A stretch of DNA of 64,000 nucleotides, from the NCBI GenBank assembly GCA_963971575.1, contig OZ020623.1:15378980-15442979 (forward strand). The letters are read 5' to 3'. Shown here in pieces: positions 22,471-33,447 of the stretch (the stretch's first letter is position 1; the number at the start of each line of letters is the position of its first letter). This stretch comes from Liopterus haemorrhoidalis. Its lineage: Eukaryota > Arthropoda > Insecta > Coleoptera > Dytiscidae. A model generated the notes under the pieces. That model searched no databases and was not told the DNA's origin. It worked only from the letters and a program-made list of their open reading frames with translations. Position numbers and translations under genes: made by a program.

Positions 22471-23146
22471 CCGTGGATGTTTCGATTTGGAGTTGACGTT
22501 GATGGTTGACCAGGATCAACCCATGATTTCTTGCGTTTCGATTTAAGGAAATCGATCCAATTTGCATCGCCAGTTAAGTTAAGCCACGAGAAAGTCTTTG
22601 TTTTATACCTTGCAAGCAAAAAAAAATCGAGTTTAAACGATTAGAAATGGCATTTTTGGTCAATTCATGTTACAGCCAACTCCCCTCTTTTTGAATCTTT
22701 CCCATGGTTTGTAAACCTAGTGATTTGGTTGATTTATCGACCGTGCTGTCGTGCCAATTTTTATAAGTGTTTGAGCAAGGGTTTCTTCCAATAGAGCTTC
22801 CAGTTGTTCATCTTCTAACTTTTTCAATTGACCTGGCCGTTGTTTTTCGTAAACGTCACAATCATTTTTGAATCGTCAAAACCAATCTCTAGATCAGGTT
22901 TGCCAAAGAGTGTGCAGCGTCACATTAATGTGCCGCAATATTTTCTAAATGTGCCGCATAATCTTTTTAAAAAAAAAAACTAGCGTCGTTTTAATTGTAA
23001 CATTGTTATCCGAATATACGTACAATACCATTAATAAGAATAAAGTACACGAATGATCATTTTATGACGAATTTAAATTGACATATCCCTTTTTAGGGTT
23101 TTGTAGGTATGACCAAAAAACCCTTATACCGTCATTTTGTCGTCTG

Positions 23147-23295
<149 letters not shown>

Positions 23296-23784
23296 TCGGT
23301 AAAAATTGTAGCCAAACGGCTAAACCTAGAGAGTTGAAATTTGGCATGCTTATACAACTCTTTGACCCGCACATAGGAAAAATACTAAAACATCTAAAAG
23401 ACATATCCCCCTAAAAATATAAACAAATATGTGCTTATCGTAAATAAAAATATTTTTTTATAATTCTGAGTAGGGTATCAAATGAAAGCCCTTGGTACAT
23501 GGATTAACGATCAAATTTTTATTTTTGCAAAATAAATTATTTTTAAACGATTTTTGCCAAAATTGTGAAAAAAAATTTTTGTCCCACACCCTGTAGCCCA
23601 GATGGTTTAAACTAAAAATCTGAAAAAATTCTAAGTAATGTACATTGGTGTGAACCAAAATAGTACAACAGGAATTTTTGATCAGATTATGTTTTTGGAA
23701 AAAAACGCATTTTTTGTGTTTTTTTGCTAATAATGTACACAAGTTATAGCTTTGTAACACACCCGAATGGAAGGCTTATCTTGG

Positions 23785-23850
23785 TGTAGTGGTACTTGCG
23801 CTGGCTTTTTCACCCAAGTAAATTAGTTCGATCCCCACGAGAAGAGACAA
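23785..23850 (+). other. tRNA-like segment (pseudo) inside repeat
   Basis: Contains an A-box-like TGGTGTAGTGGT and a B-box-like AGTTCGATCCC at tRNA-like spacing. I cannot fold a full acceptor stem, so it is probably a decayed tRNA-derived sequence. The corresponding site of the 60-61 kb copy holds another tRNA-like segment. Confidence 0.5.
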
Positions 23851-24715
23851 TATTTTTTTTGCTTTTTTTTGCATTTTTATGTTTAAATTATTTTTTCAAA
23901 ATTCTAGTTATATTTTGGGAAATATTGCATTTAATTTTTAAAAGCGTAAATTTAATAACCAGTGGAAATTGTTGAAATTATAATTTAATTCTGTTTCAAT
24001 GTACACGAAATCAGAGGGGCGGAGCTTATAACAACCAATGAAAGCCATAGGCGCAATTTTCAAAATCTTAAAGAACCTTGCTATATATAAAAAAAAAATA
24101 CTGCACATATTTAGAAACCTAAATAATGGTATTAGGCGTTCGAATTAAAATTAACCAAAAAAAAAAATATATAAAATTTGTTTTGGCACCCCAAATAATC
24201 ATCATTCACTTACTAAATACCTGCAAAACCCTGAAATGTGTGAAAATTCACACTTCACATCAATTTTTTCCTGAATACAGCGACGTCTGTATTCAAAATA
24301 TCTTCTTCTATGACTACGTAGGTGTGTCGCGAAATTTTTCTTCTTTGGAAAATGTGCCACGAGAGTAAAAATATTGAGAAACGCTGCTCTAGATATTGCT
24401 TCCATTTGAGCACATTCACCATAAGTTTTCACAAGCAGTGAATGAGCTTCATCAGTATTTTTTTTTTTTTTTTCAGAACAAAGTAGTGTGGAAATACACA
24501 TCAGAAAAACAAATATATATCGCGTTCCATTTGAATTCGATTATAGTAAACCTTGTAAACAAAGGATGGCGGTTGATGACTGAATTAAAGTAGGAAATGT
24601 TCAAACTTTAATATGACATAAGAGACATCTGTCACTGCCCACAGCATACACACCTAGACCCATCTACACGTGAACAGTCTACTTTCAATGCAATCTCCTA
24701 TTATTTTTACTGACT

Positions 24716-25475
24716 GATAAATTTTCCGAATAAACAAATCTATCTGATAACAAGGTCATGATTACGATTAAACCATTGAATCGTGATTACATAAATCAGT
24801 ATAAATCTAGTAGGCTGTAGTCTGATCCATGACCTTGACCTGTGTTAATCCCAGTTAACTCCCAGCGTCCTTTATGCGGTGACGCTGCCCTACAAACGAC
24901 AGCTAAATTAAATACCAAACAATTAAACTCAAAAGTAAAGCAAGGGTAAGATTATTTGTTGTTTTTGTATTAAGACCATGATGAATGAGTACAAAAATAC
25001 TGTTTTTGACTGTGGTTTAGTCTTTTCACAAAATGCATTTAGAAATTAAATTATAAAGATCATATTTTAAAATTGGAATGAGAACTGGAAATTAAGTACA
25101 ATTTCTACCCAGTTTCATTAACAGATTGACTGCCACGTCAGACACAAGTGTCTGCTTGTATGCAGGGTGTCCGTTTTTCGAGCCTGTTTGGAATCTCGTA
25201 AACCGAAATTCCTCTTGGGGGGAGGGGCGTTTTTTTTTTCAAAACATATTTTTGTAAAATTAAATCACATACTTTATGAAATGTATTTATTTTTTTCAAA
25301 AGAAATGTATATGTAACTATAATCACAATAAGAACCAAAATTTATTTCAACAGAAAATATAATACAAAAAAAAAACATCAAAATAGAACACAGTAATTTA
25401 ATTATAAGCAGAATATATAATCAATAAATAATCATAACAATAATCGTTGAGGTGATTTCTTCATTTCATCTATAA
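24716..25475. other. No genes; one repeat-end-like motif
   Basis: AT-rich. Near 25160 a GCAGGGTGTCCGTTTTTCGAGCC stretch resembles the start of the foldback repeat family at 8655, but extended similarity was not apparent. Confidence 0.45.
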
Positions 25476-26301
25476 TCGTGTTCGTTTGTTGCACTAAGTC
25501 AACATAGGTCACGTAAAAGCGTTCGTTTGTTGGAACTGAACAAGTTTTACTTTGTTCGTTTGTATTTTATAACCTGAACCGAACAGGAATTTCTTGCACC
25601 ACCGAATGAGGAGGAGTAAAAAGTTCAAGTTGCACTGTTTGTATATTCTAACCAAAAAATTATTGTAGAACAGGTTTGTTGATTATTCTGTGGTTTGTTG
25701 TAAACATGAATGTTACGATGGATACAACATGTATAGAATTATATAGATGTGAATTTTGTAAATTCGCAGACAAAGACAAAATGGTAGTTGTGCATGTGTC
25801 TTCGTCATCACTATTTTCATCACTACTTTCATCCAAATAATTATCATCTGAGTCTAAAATGTTTAAAAGACTACTTCTAACGTGACACATGACTATAACC
25901 TCGGGTGACCATTTTCTTAAGAAGGCAATGCGGGACGGAGCAAAAAAAAAGGTCCTCATCTCCCAAATCCAAGTGAAGAGCAAAAAAAGGTCCTCATCTC
26001 CCAAATCCAAGTGAAGAGCCAAAAAAAGGTCTTTACCTCCCAAATCCAAGTGAAGAGCAAAACAAAGAAAGGTCCTCACCTCCCAAATCCAAAATGCGGT
26101 ACAAAATGTTAAAATGCGGGACGAATGGTCACCCTACTATAACCTCAAAACACAACTGCCACTTTTGGCTTTTGGTGTTGAATTGCACTCAAAACGTTCG
26201 TTTGTAAACTTGGACTACGACAGAATTTTGTATCCAAAGTAGATCTGTGACGTCACTGTCTCTGGCACTTTTATTTCATTTAGTGCAACAAACGAACCCG
26301 A
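25476..26301. mobile_element. Terminal-inverted-repeat DNA element remnant
   Basis: TCGTGTTCGTTTGTTGCAC at 25476 and its near-perfect inverse ending at 26301 define about 22-bp terminal inverted repeats. The minus-strand interior encodes a short acidic peptide (SLLNILDSDDNYLDESSDENSDDEDT) resembling the acidic starts of some DNA transposon proteins, but no catalytic domain. A smaller MITE (25903-26135) is nested inside. The superfamily is unresolved; PIF/Harbinger is possible. Confidence 0.6.
25903..26135. mobile_element. Small MITE with internal minisatellite
   Basis: Inverted ends (GGGTGACCATT / AATGGTCACCC) are flanked by direct repeats ACTATAACCTC at 25892-25902 and 26136-26146. The interior at about 25940-26095 is a minisatellite of 38-42 bp units (GGTCCTC anchor at 25951, 25989, 26071, with variant GGTCTTT at 26029). 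The 10-11 bp target duplication would fit Mutator-like elements, but the superfamily is not proven. Confidence 0.68.
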
Positions 26302-27171
26302 CTTATTTCTTCATCTTCATCTACATGTATTTCCCAATGAACAATAATTTCCCAATAATTTAACAAATTTATAGTAATAAATATGATGAATAGGTACGCT
26401 TCATTTCTTGTATATTTACTAGATTTTGAAATCTAGTGACTTTTAATGATGGAATGGAACTTTTGACCAGTTCTTTTTTACATTGAAAATCAGTATTTTA
26501 TAAAATTTGTAGGTTGAGATAACTTATTAGTTTAAAATGTCAGTTTCATTAGAGCTTGACAATGATTTTGTCAATTCACAATCAAATTTGACATTTGCTG
26601 TTGTATTTTGCGTAGATTAGCCAGCATCAAGCTGCGCTAAGGTACTAGGGCGCCGAGGTGCCACACAAAATTTGCTGCCCCTAAAAAGCCAAATTTAGCA
26701 AATAATAAAATAATTTAATTTAATTTGCCGCTTCCCAGGGCCTGCGGCTGGGGTGCTTTGCACCCCTAAAACCCACGCTTGGCGTGGCCCTGACCAACAT
26801 TAAAATATTACTTCATATTTAAGATGCAGTTAGGTAATATTAAAAAGAGATATTACTATCTACTTCCACACTGCGTTAGGATATGGACTTTGTTCCTATC
26901 ACGTCAAACAAATTCAATTAATTGAAATACTTACTAATGGTAAACGTACATAGAATTATTTTAATTTATGAATAAATTTTCGTGTACTTAATATTTCACA
27001 TTGAACGTCAACTTCTTTTATTTTACATCATACAAAATACAAATCTACATACATCAAACATGCGATAACTGAAGTTTCCTGGGTTTCACGTGAAATACAC
27101 TTCGCTTTTGACTCTTAAATTTTCGTTGTCGAACTAAAATTTTCGGGCAATATTTAAATTTTAAATTGATA
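26302..27171. other. Intergenic sequence with a GC-richer repeat-like patch
   Basis: 26610-26800 is noticeably richer in G/C and includes TGCTTTGCACCCCTAAAACCC-like text, similar in style to the hAT-type ends at 41.9-42.8 kb. No ORF or paired termini were identified. The rest is AT-rich. Confidence 0.45.
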
Positions 27172-27173
27172 TA

Positions 27174-28235
27174 CAGGCAGCCCTCGACTTTCGCACATAA
27201 TTGGTTCCTGAAAGTTTGTCCCGAATGTTGAATGTTCGAAAGTAGAGGGATATAAAAAAAAAACTTCAAAAATTGTATTTTAAAATATATACATATGTAT
27301 TTATTTATCAATAAAAGGAACATATTACATATTTGAAATATATATTTATCCAGTGACACAGCCACGATTTTGTCTTGGGGAGGACCGACTCAAATTTCGA
27401 GGGCACGCCGGCCGCATACGGTCCTCAACTTCATTTTTTGTGGCCCCTGAAGCGGTAATCAAAATCACTTGAGCTTATTTAGGGGAAAAATATATTTAAA
27501 AATGTAAAATATACTCTCTTTCCCTTTTCTGTTTATAAAAAAATGTCAAGAAACCGTTCGGGATATTTAAAGTTCCGTCACTGCTTATCACTTTGTATGT
27601 AAAATAGACTGCGACCCAAATCAGTTCGACACCCCTGCTGTTGGATATTAATGTTTATATCAAATAATAATTCCATAATTTCTTGATAAAAAAAATCTAA
27701 TTGTAAATCCAAGTATCAAAAACTTTCACTTGATTTTTTCTTCGATAAATACATATTTATTTATATTTTTCGCGGGATATATTTTTGAAGTCTCAATATG
27801 TCTCTTACTTATATTCAGTTCTCTAAATCAGCCGATTGGCCACAATTTGTACCGAACGAGCAGACTCATGTGACGTAATAAGGATTTCTTGATTATACCT
27901 ACGAAAACCTAAAAATAACATGTAAATATGCATTTTCTTTTAATTTAAACTATTGCATCTGTGACTGTCTCTGGGGTTTCTTCATGATTCACAAAATCAT
28001 TTGTGGGCATAATTGTTTCCAAGAACCTTTCATTGTTGATTCTTTTATTTCAGCCCACGAGTCTCCTATGTTATTTATTGCGTTCCATATATTATAGAAA
28101 ATGTGTGATTGAACGCGATGTATGAGTAAATGCAACACAACCTTTGACAAAAATCTTTAAAAATATATATTTTTTTAAATGTGCGAAATAGCGAATTGTG
28201 CGAAAGTAGAATGTGCGAAAGTCGAGGGCCACCTG
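27174..28235. mobile_element. TA-flanked element with 24-bp inverted ends
   Basis: 1062 bp, bordered by TA at 27172-27173 and 28236-28237. The ends read CAGGCAGCCCTCGACTTTCG and, inverted, CAGGTGGCCCTCGACTTTCG and continue into CACA, differing at two positions. TA duplication and CAG...CCTCGACTT-type ends fit pogo/Tigger-like Tc1/mariner relatives. No transposase frame survives. Confidence 0.75.
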
Positions 28236-28397
28236 TACTATTCTATAATAATTGGGTCTGGTGCTATTTTTCTTGGTTTGAAGTTTACTGTTATAATGAT
28301 ATAGAAAATTATGTCCTCGTATTTATACGTGCGACTGTATATTTACTGTCCAAAGGGGGGCTACAGCCCCTTAGCCCCCCCTTGGCTACGCAACTGC

Positions 28398-30015
28398 GTA
28401 AAAGATACGAAGTCAATTAAATTGGAACAATGTTGCTGCATTAGTTAGCCACTTTAATGATGTTTCTGATTTTCCGAAAAAGTGCACAGGTAGATACAAG
28501 CAAAAAATTGTTTTTGGTCGATTTACTTTTGGCTTATAACTTTTTTGTTTCAATTCATACAAGTTTCTAATTTGCACGTTCTACAAGTTCTTTTACGAAG
28601 AATTTACAGCCGTCCTCAAAATATTTATAGCTTGTATGATTTACTAGAAATTCATACTATTTTTCAATTTTCATAAAGGGCTCAAAGTTGTATTTAAATG
28701 CATTAAATCGAGATTTATTTTCTCTTTCCAATAATATAAAACACTTAAATTAAAACGAAAAATAACTGAGATATTAGAAAATTATTGGTTTTAAAACAAA
28801 ATGTATGTAAACATTACAATAAATGCTCGAATGTTTCACCTTCAAGCTCCAAACAGAGATCTATTATTTTCCTTAAATTAGATATTGCTCGTCTGATATC
28901 CCTTCTTCTTATTTTATGTGTTAGAATGTTGACTTTGTTTCCGTGCAGCTCATGTCGGCAGGAATTGTTTTGTGAATATGATTTTTCATTAATAAAGAAA
29001 TAATCTAAGGGAGATAAATCCGGAAAAAAAAATTAAATTTTAGTTTTATTTCCAAAGTACACTTGATCGAAATGAATAAAACCAATAATTTTTTAATTTC
29101 TCAGTTAATTTTCATTCTTATTTAGGTGTGTTTTATGCAGAGCTGTAAAATTAGATTACAAAACTTTGAGTACGATTACTCGAGTAATCGTTATCAAAAC
29201 TTTGAGTACGATTACTCGAATAATCGTACTCAAATATTCTTGAATACCATTACAAATAAAGAGAAAGTAATTGATTATTTGATTAGATTACTTGACTACT
29301 TTAAGATTACTCAAAAGTAATCAAAAGTAATTTGAATAATTTTTAGATTACTTCTTGATTACTTTTCAAGTAATCTGAAAGTAATCTAAAGTAATCAAGA
29401 AGTAATCTAAAAATAATTAAAATTACTTTCGATTACTTTTGAGTAATCTTAAAGTAGTCAAGTAATCTAATCAAATAATCAATTACTTTCTTATTATTTG
29501 TAATGATAATCAAGAATATTTGAGTACGATTACTCAAGTAATCGTAATCAAAACTTTGAGTACGATTACTTGAGTAATCGTAATGCACAAGTATTTGATT
29601 ACAATAGTAATTATTACTTTACAGCTCTGGTTTTATGTCATTAGAAAGCGAAAAAATCTCGATTTAATGCATTTAAAGACAACTTCTGCCTCATATGAAA
29701 ATTGAAAGTTAGTATAAATTTCTCGAAAATAATACGAGCTATAAAAATTTTGCATGGCTGTGCATTCTTCGTAAAAAAATTGCTTGAAGAACGTGCAAAT
29801 TAGAAACTTGTATGAATTGAAACAAAACAGTTATAAGTCAAAAAGTAAATTGGCCAAAATCAATTTTTTGCTTACTTCTAGTGACCTGTGCACTTCCCCG
29901 GAAAAATATATCATTAAAGTGCCTCCTAATGCGGCAACTTTGCTCCAATTTAACCGACTTCGTATCTCTTATGGTTCACGAGAGTTAAGCCCGAGAAATG
30001 GTCACCAAAAGTCAA
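28398..30015. mobile_element. Foldback repeat with opposed arms
   Basis: The left arm (about 28398-28800) and right arm (about 29070-30015) are inverted copies of the same sequence, joined by a loop of about 270 bp. The family also occurs as a single arm at 8655-9355. The right arm is interrupted by a hAT-type MITE at 29138-29629. Reading across that MITE restores the arm sequence. Non-coding. Confidence 0.72.
29138..29629. mobile_element. Palindromic hAT MITE
   Basis: 492 bp with inverted ends CAGAGCTGTAAA and perfect 8-bp target duplications GTTTTATG at 29130-29137 and 29630-29637. The interior is almost entirely one imperfect palindrome built from AGTAATC/GATTACT words. This fits hAT non-autonomous elements. 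RNA from it would fold into a long hairpin. Confidence 0.9.
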
Positions 30016-30470
30016 CCTGTCTGACAGAACTCAAAGAAGTAGAAGAATTTTTTTAAATTGTACGCCTCTGTAGCTTCAGCTGCAATATTTAACCACCTAC
30101 TGTAAATGCATTATCCTGGTAAAAGCATATTTAATATAATTCTCAATTTATCTCAATGGAATAAATTTGTAAAACTCAGTTTCAAATTTTCCTTCTAAAC
30201 TTTTTTAATTGTAACGATAAATTTTTGATTGTAGAGTTAAGTATATTTAAAATGAATTTATGTGACAAAAAGCTTTCAAATTGATCATTCAACTTGAAAT
30301 TTTAAACTTTTTAAGTGAATTAGATTTGTTGAATTACTTCTTAATTTGCTATTTAATAATGTTGATCATTACGCAATTATTACAAATTAGAAAAATTATA
30401 AAACTCGGTTAGTTGAAAAAATACGTTGAAACATTTATTTTTATATAAAAGATTCTTTATTTACTAATTG
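30016..30470. other. AT-rich sequence, nothing recognised
   Basis: No coding similarity or paired repeats seen. Confidence 0.45.
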
Positions 30471-30914
30471 TGTTACAAAATAAAATATGTTTAATTTTAA
30501 CATAATCTATTTTACAAACTTTTAAGAATACAGTGACAAAGCATTGGGGATTGGTTGTATCTTGTTTGTTTTATAGTCTGTTGTTAAATATGTCTCTTCT
30601 TACGGAAGGTGGAATAATTCTTCGTCTGTCGTTCACCAGTTGGATATATTCCCGTGTATCTACATATTCGGGGTATTTTTCAAATATATATTCTAGATGT
30701 AGGCCCATCAGCCATATGGTTGAATTATTTATGTCAGAAGTTCCGTAGTCGAAATCGGGGAATAGAAGTGTATTTGATGAAAAGGATCTTCGGTGTTGCC
30801 CAGTAACTATGGATTAGAGGTCTGTTGTAATCTGCCAAATTTGCCTTATCAGACGGCATATAGAAATTCTGTGGCAAGCGTCGTCTGCTTGGTTAGGGCA
30901 GAGATCACATAATA

Positions 30915-31787
30915 CGAGAGCATATTGTAAACTAATGCCTCCATGGCTATAACTTTATTAGTAATTGATATATTGTTTACATATAAATGTGAAATAATAG
31001 TAACTGTCCTCTACGCACTGATATATTCACTTTTCCACATAATCATTGACAGTAATACATTTCCGCCAACATGGTACAAGTTTTTCAAGTCCGTCACGGA
31101 GAAAGTCTGAAAACTTCCCAAGGCACAATTTCCGCACCTCCACTATCACCTCTGCATCCGAAGAGAAACGCTTGCCCTTGAGATGTTCCTTAAGCTTTGG
31201 AAAGAGGAAAAAGTCACAAGGCGGGATCTGGGCTATAAGGTGGATGAAGTAAAACGACATGAAACCCAAGCTTCTCCAGTGCTCCGCGCGGTGAGGCCAA
31301 GCGTACTCTTTCTTGTGAAATACCCACCCTGTTGGCTATGTTAGTTTATTTATACCGTCGATTCTCAGGAACCAGTTAATACACGAGAGCCACCTTTCAC
31401 CACATGCACACAGGTCGGCCACTGTGTGCCCAATCATGGACATCCGTTTCAGCAGGACTTGCGTCTTTCACAAACCTTACCCACCTCCTAACAGTACTCA
31501 CATCAACACACGCCTCACGGTAGACGGCGTTTAACTTTCGATGGATATCAATGGGCGCTACACCCTCCGCAGTAAGAAATTCAATGATAACTCGTTGTTT
31601 TAACCGGATATCTATGCCAGCCGCTATATTTAAAACCGTCATGCGCAAACGCGATATTGCTGAGAATTTCTGCTAGGAGGACTTATGTACAGATACTTAA
31701 GGTAAATGGCAAACCACTTTTGACACGGTCTGGCCCGTTATTATAAAAGTTATGGCCATGGAGGCATTAGTTTTCAATATGCCCTCG
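30915..31787 (-). mobile_element. Internally deleted mariner, copy 1
   Basis: 873 bp with TA at 30913-30914 and 31788-31789. Ends begin CGAGAGCATATTG and CGAGGGCATATTG, and similarity extends about 45 bp inward. The N-terminal DNA-binding region (31397-31648: FLTAEGVAPIDIHRKLNAVY, VSTVRRWVRFVKDASPAE) and the C-terminus (31027-31250: PPCDFFLFPKLKEHLKGKRF) remain, but the middle is deleted. The same deletion occurs in the 43-45 kb copy, so both are members of one non-autonomous lineage. Confidence 0.88.
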
Positions 31788-31998
31788 TAGATCAGCACGT
31801 CTGTTTGTCCTGTGGAGTCTTTCGTTAGTGGGAAATATGTTTTGAACTATTTCTACCCATATGCATCTTCTTTTTTTGGGAAAGGATTTTTTATTTTATG
31901 TCTTTCCATATTTTCTGCCAGTTATTGCGTGGGTTTAAAGTTTGGATTTTTGGTGGGGGTATATGTTTTAACATAGCTTTGTATGTGTCTTTTTGATT

Positions 31999-32970
31999 TT
32001 GACAAAAGAATAATGAGGGAATGCTGGAAGGAAAGAGCCAGAGAGGAACAGAAAGGAAGATGGTACGCATGGGGAGAGATGAGAAAGGAGTATTACTGGA
32101 GATGCGGAGTGGATGCGACAGAGGTGGAAAGGAGAAGAAAATACGGGATAAGCCTGATTGAGGAGTTGTGGAGGAGGGATAAGGAAGTGGGGGAGCAAGA
32201 AAGGACAGTCAGCATAGACAAATCAAGGAGCGCAGGGAGATATAAGGAGGTCAGAACTATAGGGGTACCAAGATACTTAAAGGGAGAAAGAGGAAGGTCA
32301 GGAGGGAGAGTTAGGAGGATTGCATGGCTAAGGTGCGGGAATGAAGAGAGAGGAAATAGATATTGGAGAAAACAGGAGGAAAAGATGTGCAGGATGTGCG
32401 GGGAGGAGGAGGAAGATATAGAGCACCTCGCGAAGAGGTGTAGAGAGATGACAGTATGGTCGGGGAGCACATTAGACCTGCTGCACGAAGATGGAAGGGG
32501 GGATAGGTGGGCGAGGGAATTAGAGGCAAGAAGGATGGAGATTGGGAAAGGATAACAGGAAGGGGTAAAGAAAAGAAGGAGGAGACCCGGTAGGAAGCAG
32601 AAGGAGAGAAATGGAAGGAAGGAAGGGGGATGAGGTTACCTAGAAATGAGGAGGAAGGAAGAGAGATAGGAGGAGGGGCGAAGAAATGGTCGGAAGGGAA
32701 GAGAATGAAATAAAATAAAATAAAGCAAAGATGGGCGAGAGAACAGGAAGCAAGAAGGAAGGAGATCGGAAAGGGAAACCAGAAGGGGAACAGGAAGAAG
32801 GAGAGGGACATTGGAGCAAGAAGATAGAAAAGGGAAAAACATTGTAAATTGTAAGTTGTAGTGGATTGTTTTTTTTTATGTATTTTTGGATTGATTTTAT
32901 TTGGTTTTATTTTTGTAATGGCTAATACCCTGACCGCCGCAAGGCCTAGGGAAATAAAGAATATATATAT
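31999..32970 (+). mobile_element. 5'-truncated non-LTR retrotransposon, AG-rich
   Basis: A 972-bp insertion flanked by a 12-bp target duplication GTCTTTTTGATT (31987-31998 and 32971-32982). It ends in an AATAAAGAATATATATAT tail. The sense strand is strongly purine-rich, unlike its surroundings. Reading frames on the opposite strand (for instance 32311-32978) are pyrimidine-rich shadows fused to the host element. Confidence 0.9.
32004..32555 (+). pseudogene. LINE ORF2 C-terminus with zinc-knuckle-like motif
   Basis: Only the last 180 or so residues of an ORF2-type protein remain, starting at the truncation point. They are arginine/glutamate-rich. Features are RIAWLRCGNEERGNRYWR, then CRMCGEEEEDIEHLAKRC, a C-x2-C-x9-H-x4-C arrangement seen at the end of several insect non-LTR retrotransposons. 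A stop follows at 32553. No RT domain is present. Residues before 32004 in the same frame come from the host sequence and are an insertion artefact. Confidence 0.75.
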
Positions 32971-33447
32971 GTCTTTTTGATTCAGGCTTTCATGTAGATT
33001 GATAGGTATGTATGCTATTTCTTCGATGAGGTATTTTATGTGATACAGTTCTTTAGATAAATGTTCAGTATAAGTTGGGTTTTGTAAGCTGGCTTTGTTT
33101 AGATATTTATTTATAAATGGTTTGTAGAAATTGTCACCTTCTTCGTGCAGGTGCGTGTTGGTTCGTTTAATTAATAATGCATTTGATTTATATTCAATAT
33201 TAACAATATTTAGCCCACATTTGAATTTTGTGAGTTTTGTCTGAAGCCGGGGTATTCTTATATTCTTCTTGTGCCATAAAAACCATTCCACTGAAGATAT
33301 TATTTTGGTACGGATTTTTTTTTTTTTTGCAGTGGTAGTGTTTGAGCCATATACCAAACTTTAGAATGCACATAGGTGTTGATAAAAAAGACTTTTTGGA
33401 TAATGTTCATGTTCCCCTGTTTATTACAGAGAAGGAAAGCTTGTACT

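Larger units (their letters stand above)
30471..33447 (-). pseudogene. Non-LTR retrotransposon C-terminal region, twice interrupted
   Basis: Minus-strand pieces share one order. 33447-32983 encodes VFFINTYVHSKVWYMAQTLP and WFLWHKKNIRIPRLQTKL, an L1-like post-RT connection region. 31998-31790 encodes NWQKIWKDIK and FPTNERLHRTNRRADL. 30912-30540 continues CDLCPNQADDACHRI, a cysteine/histidine motif, to a stop near 30545. A mariner sits at 30915-31787 and an unrelated retrotransposon at 31999-32970. The frame runs from ADL to CDLC across the mariner. It carries several frameshifts. The clade is not assigned. Confidence 0.75.

Noticed and set aside
32311..33357. 348-codon minus-strand open frame
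   Set aside because: It fuses genuine LINE sequence (32983-33357) with the antisense of a later purine-rich insertion; the Ser/Pro/Phe-rich half is a shadow.
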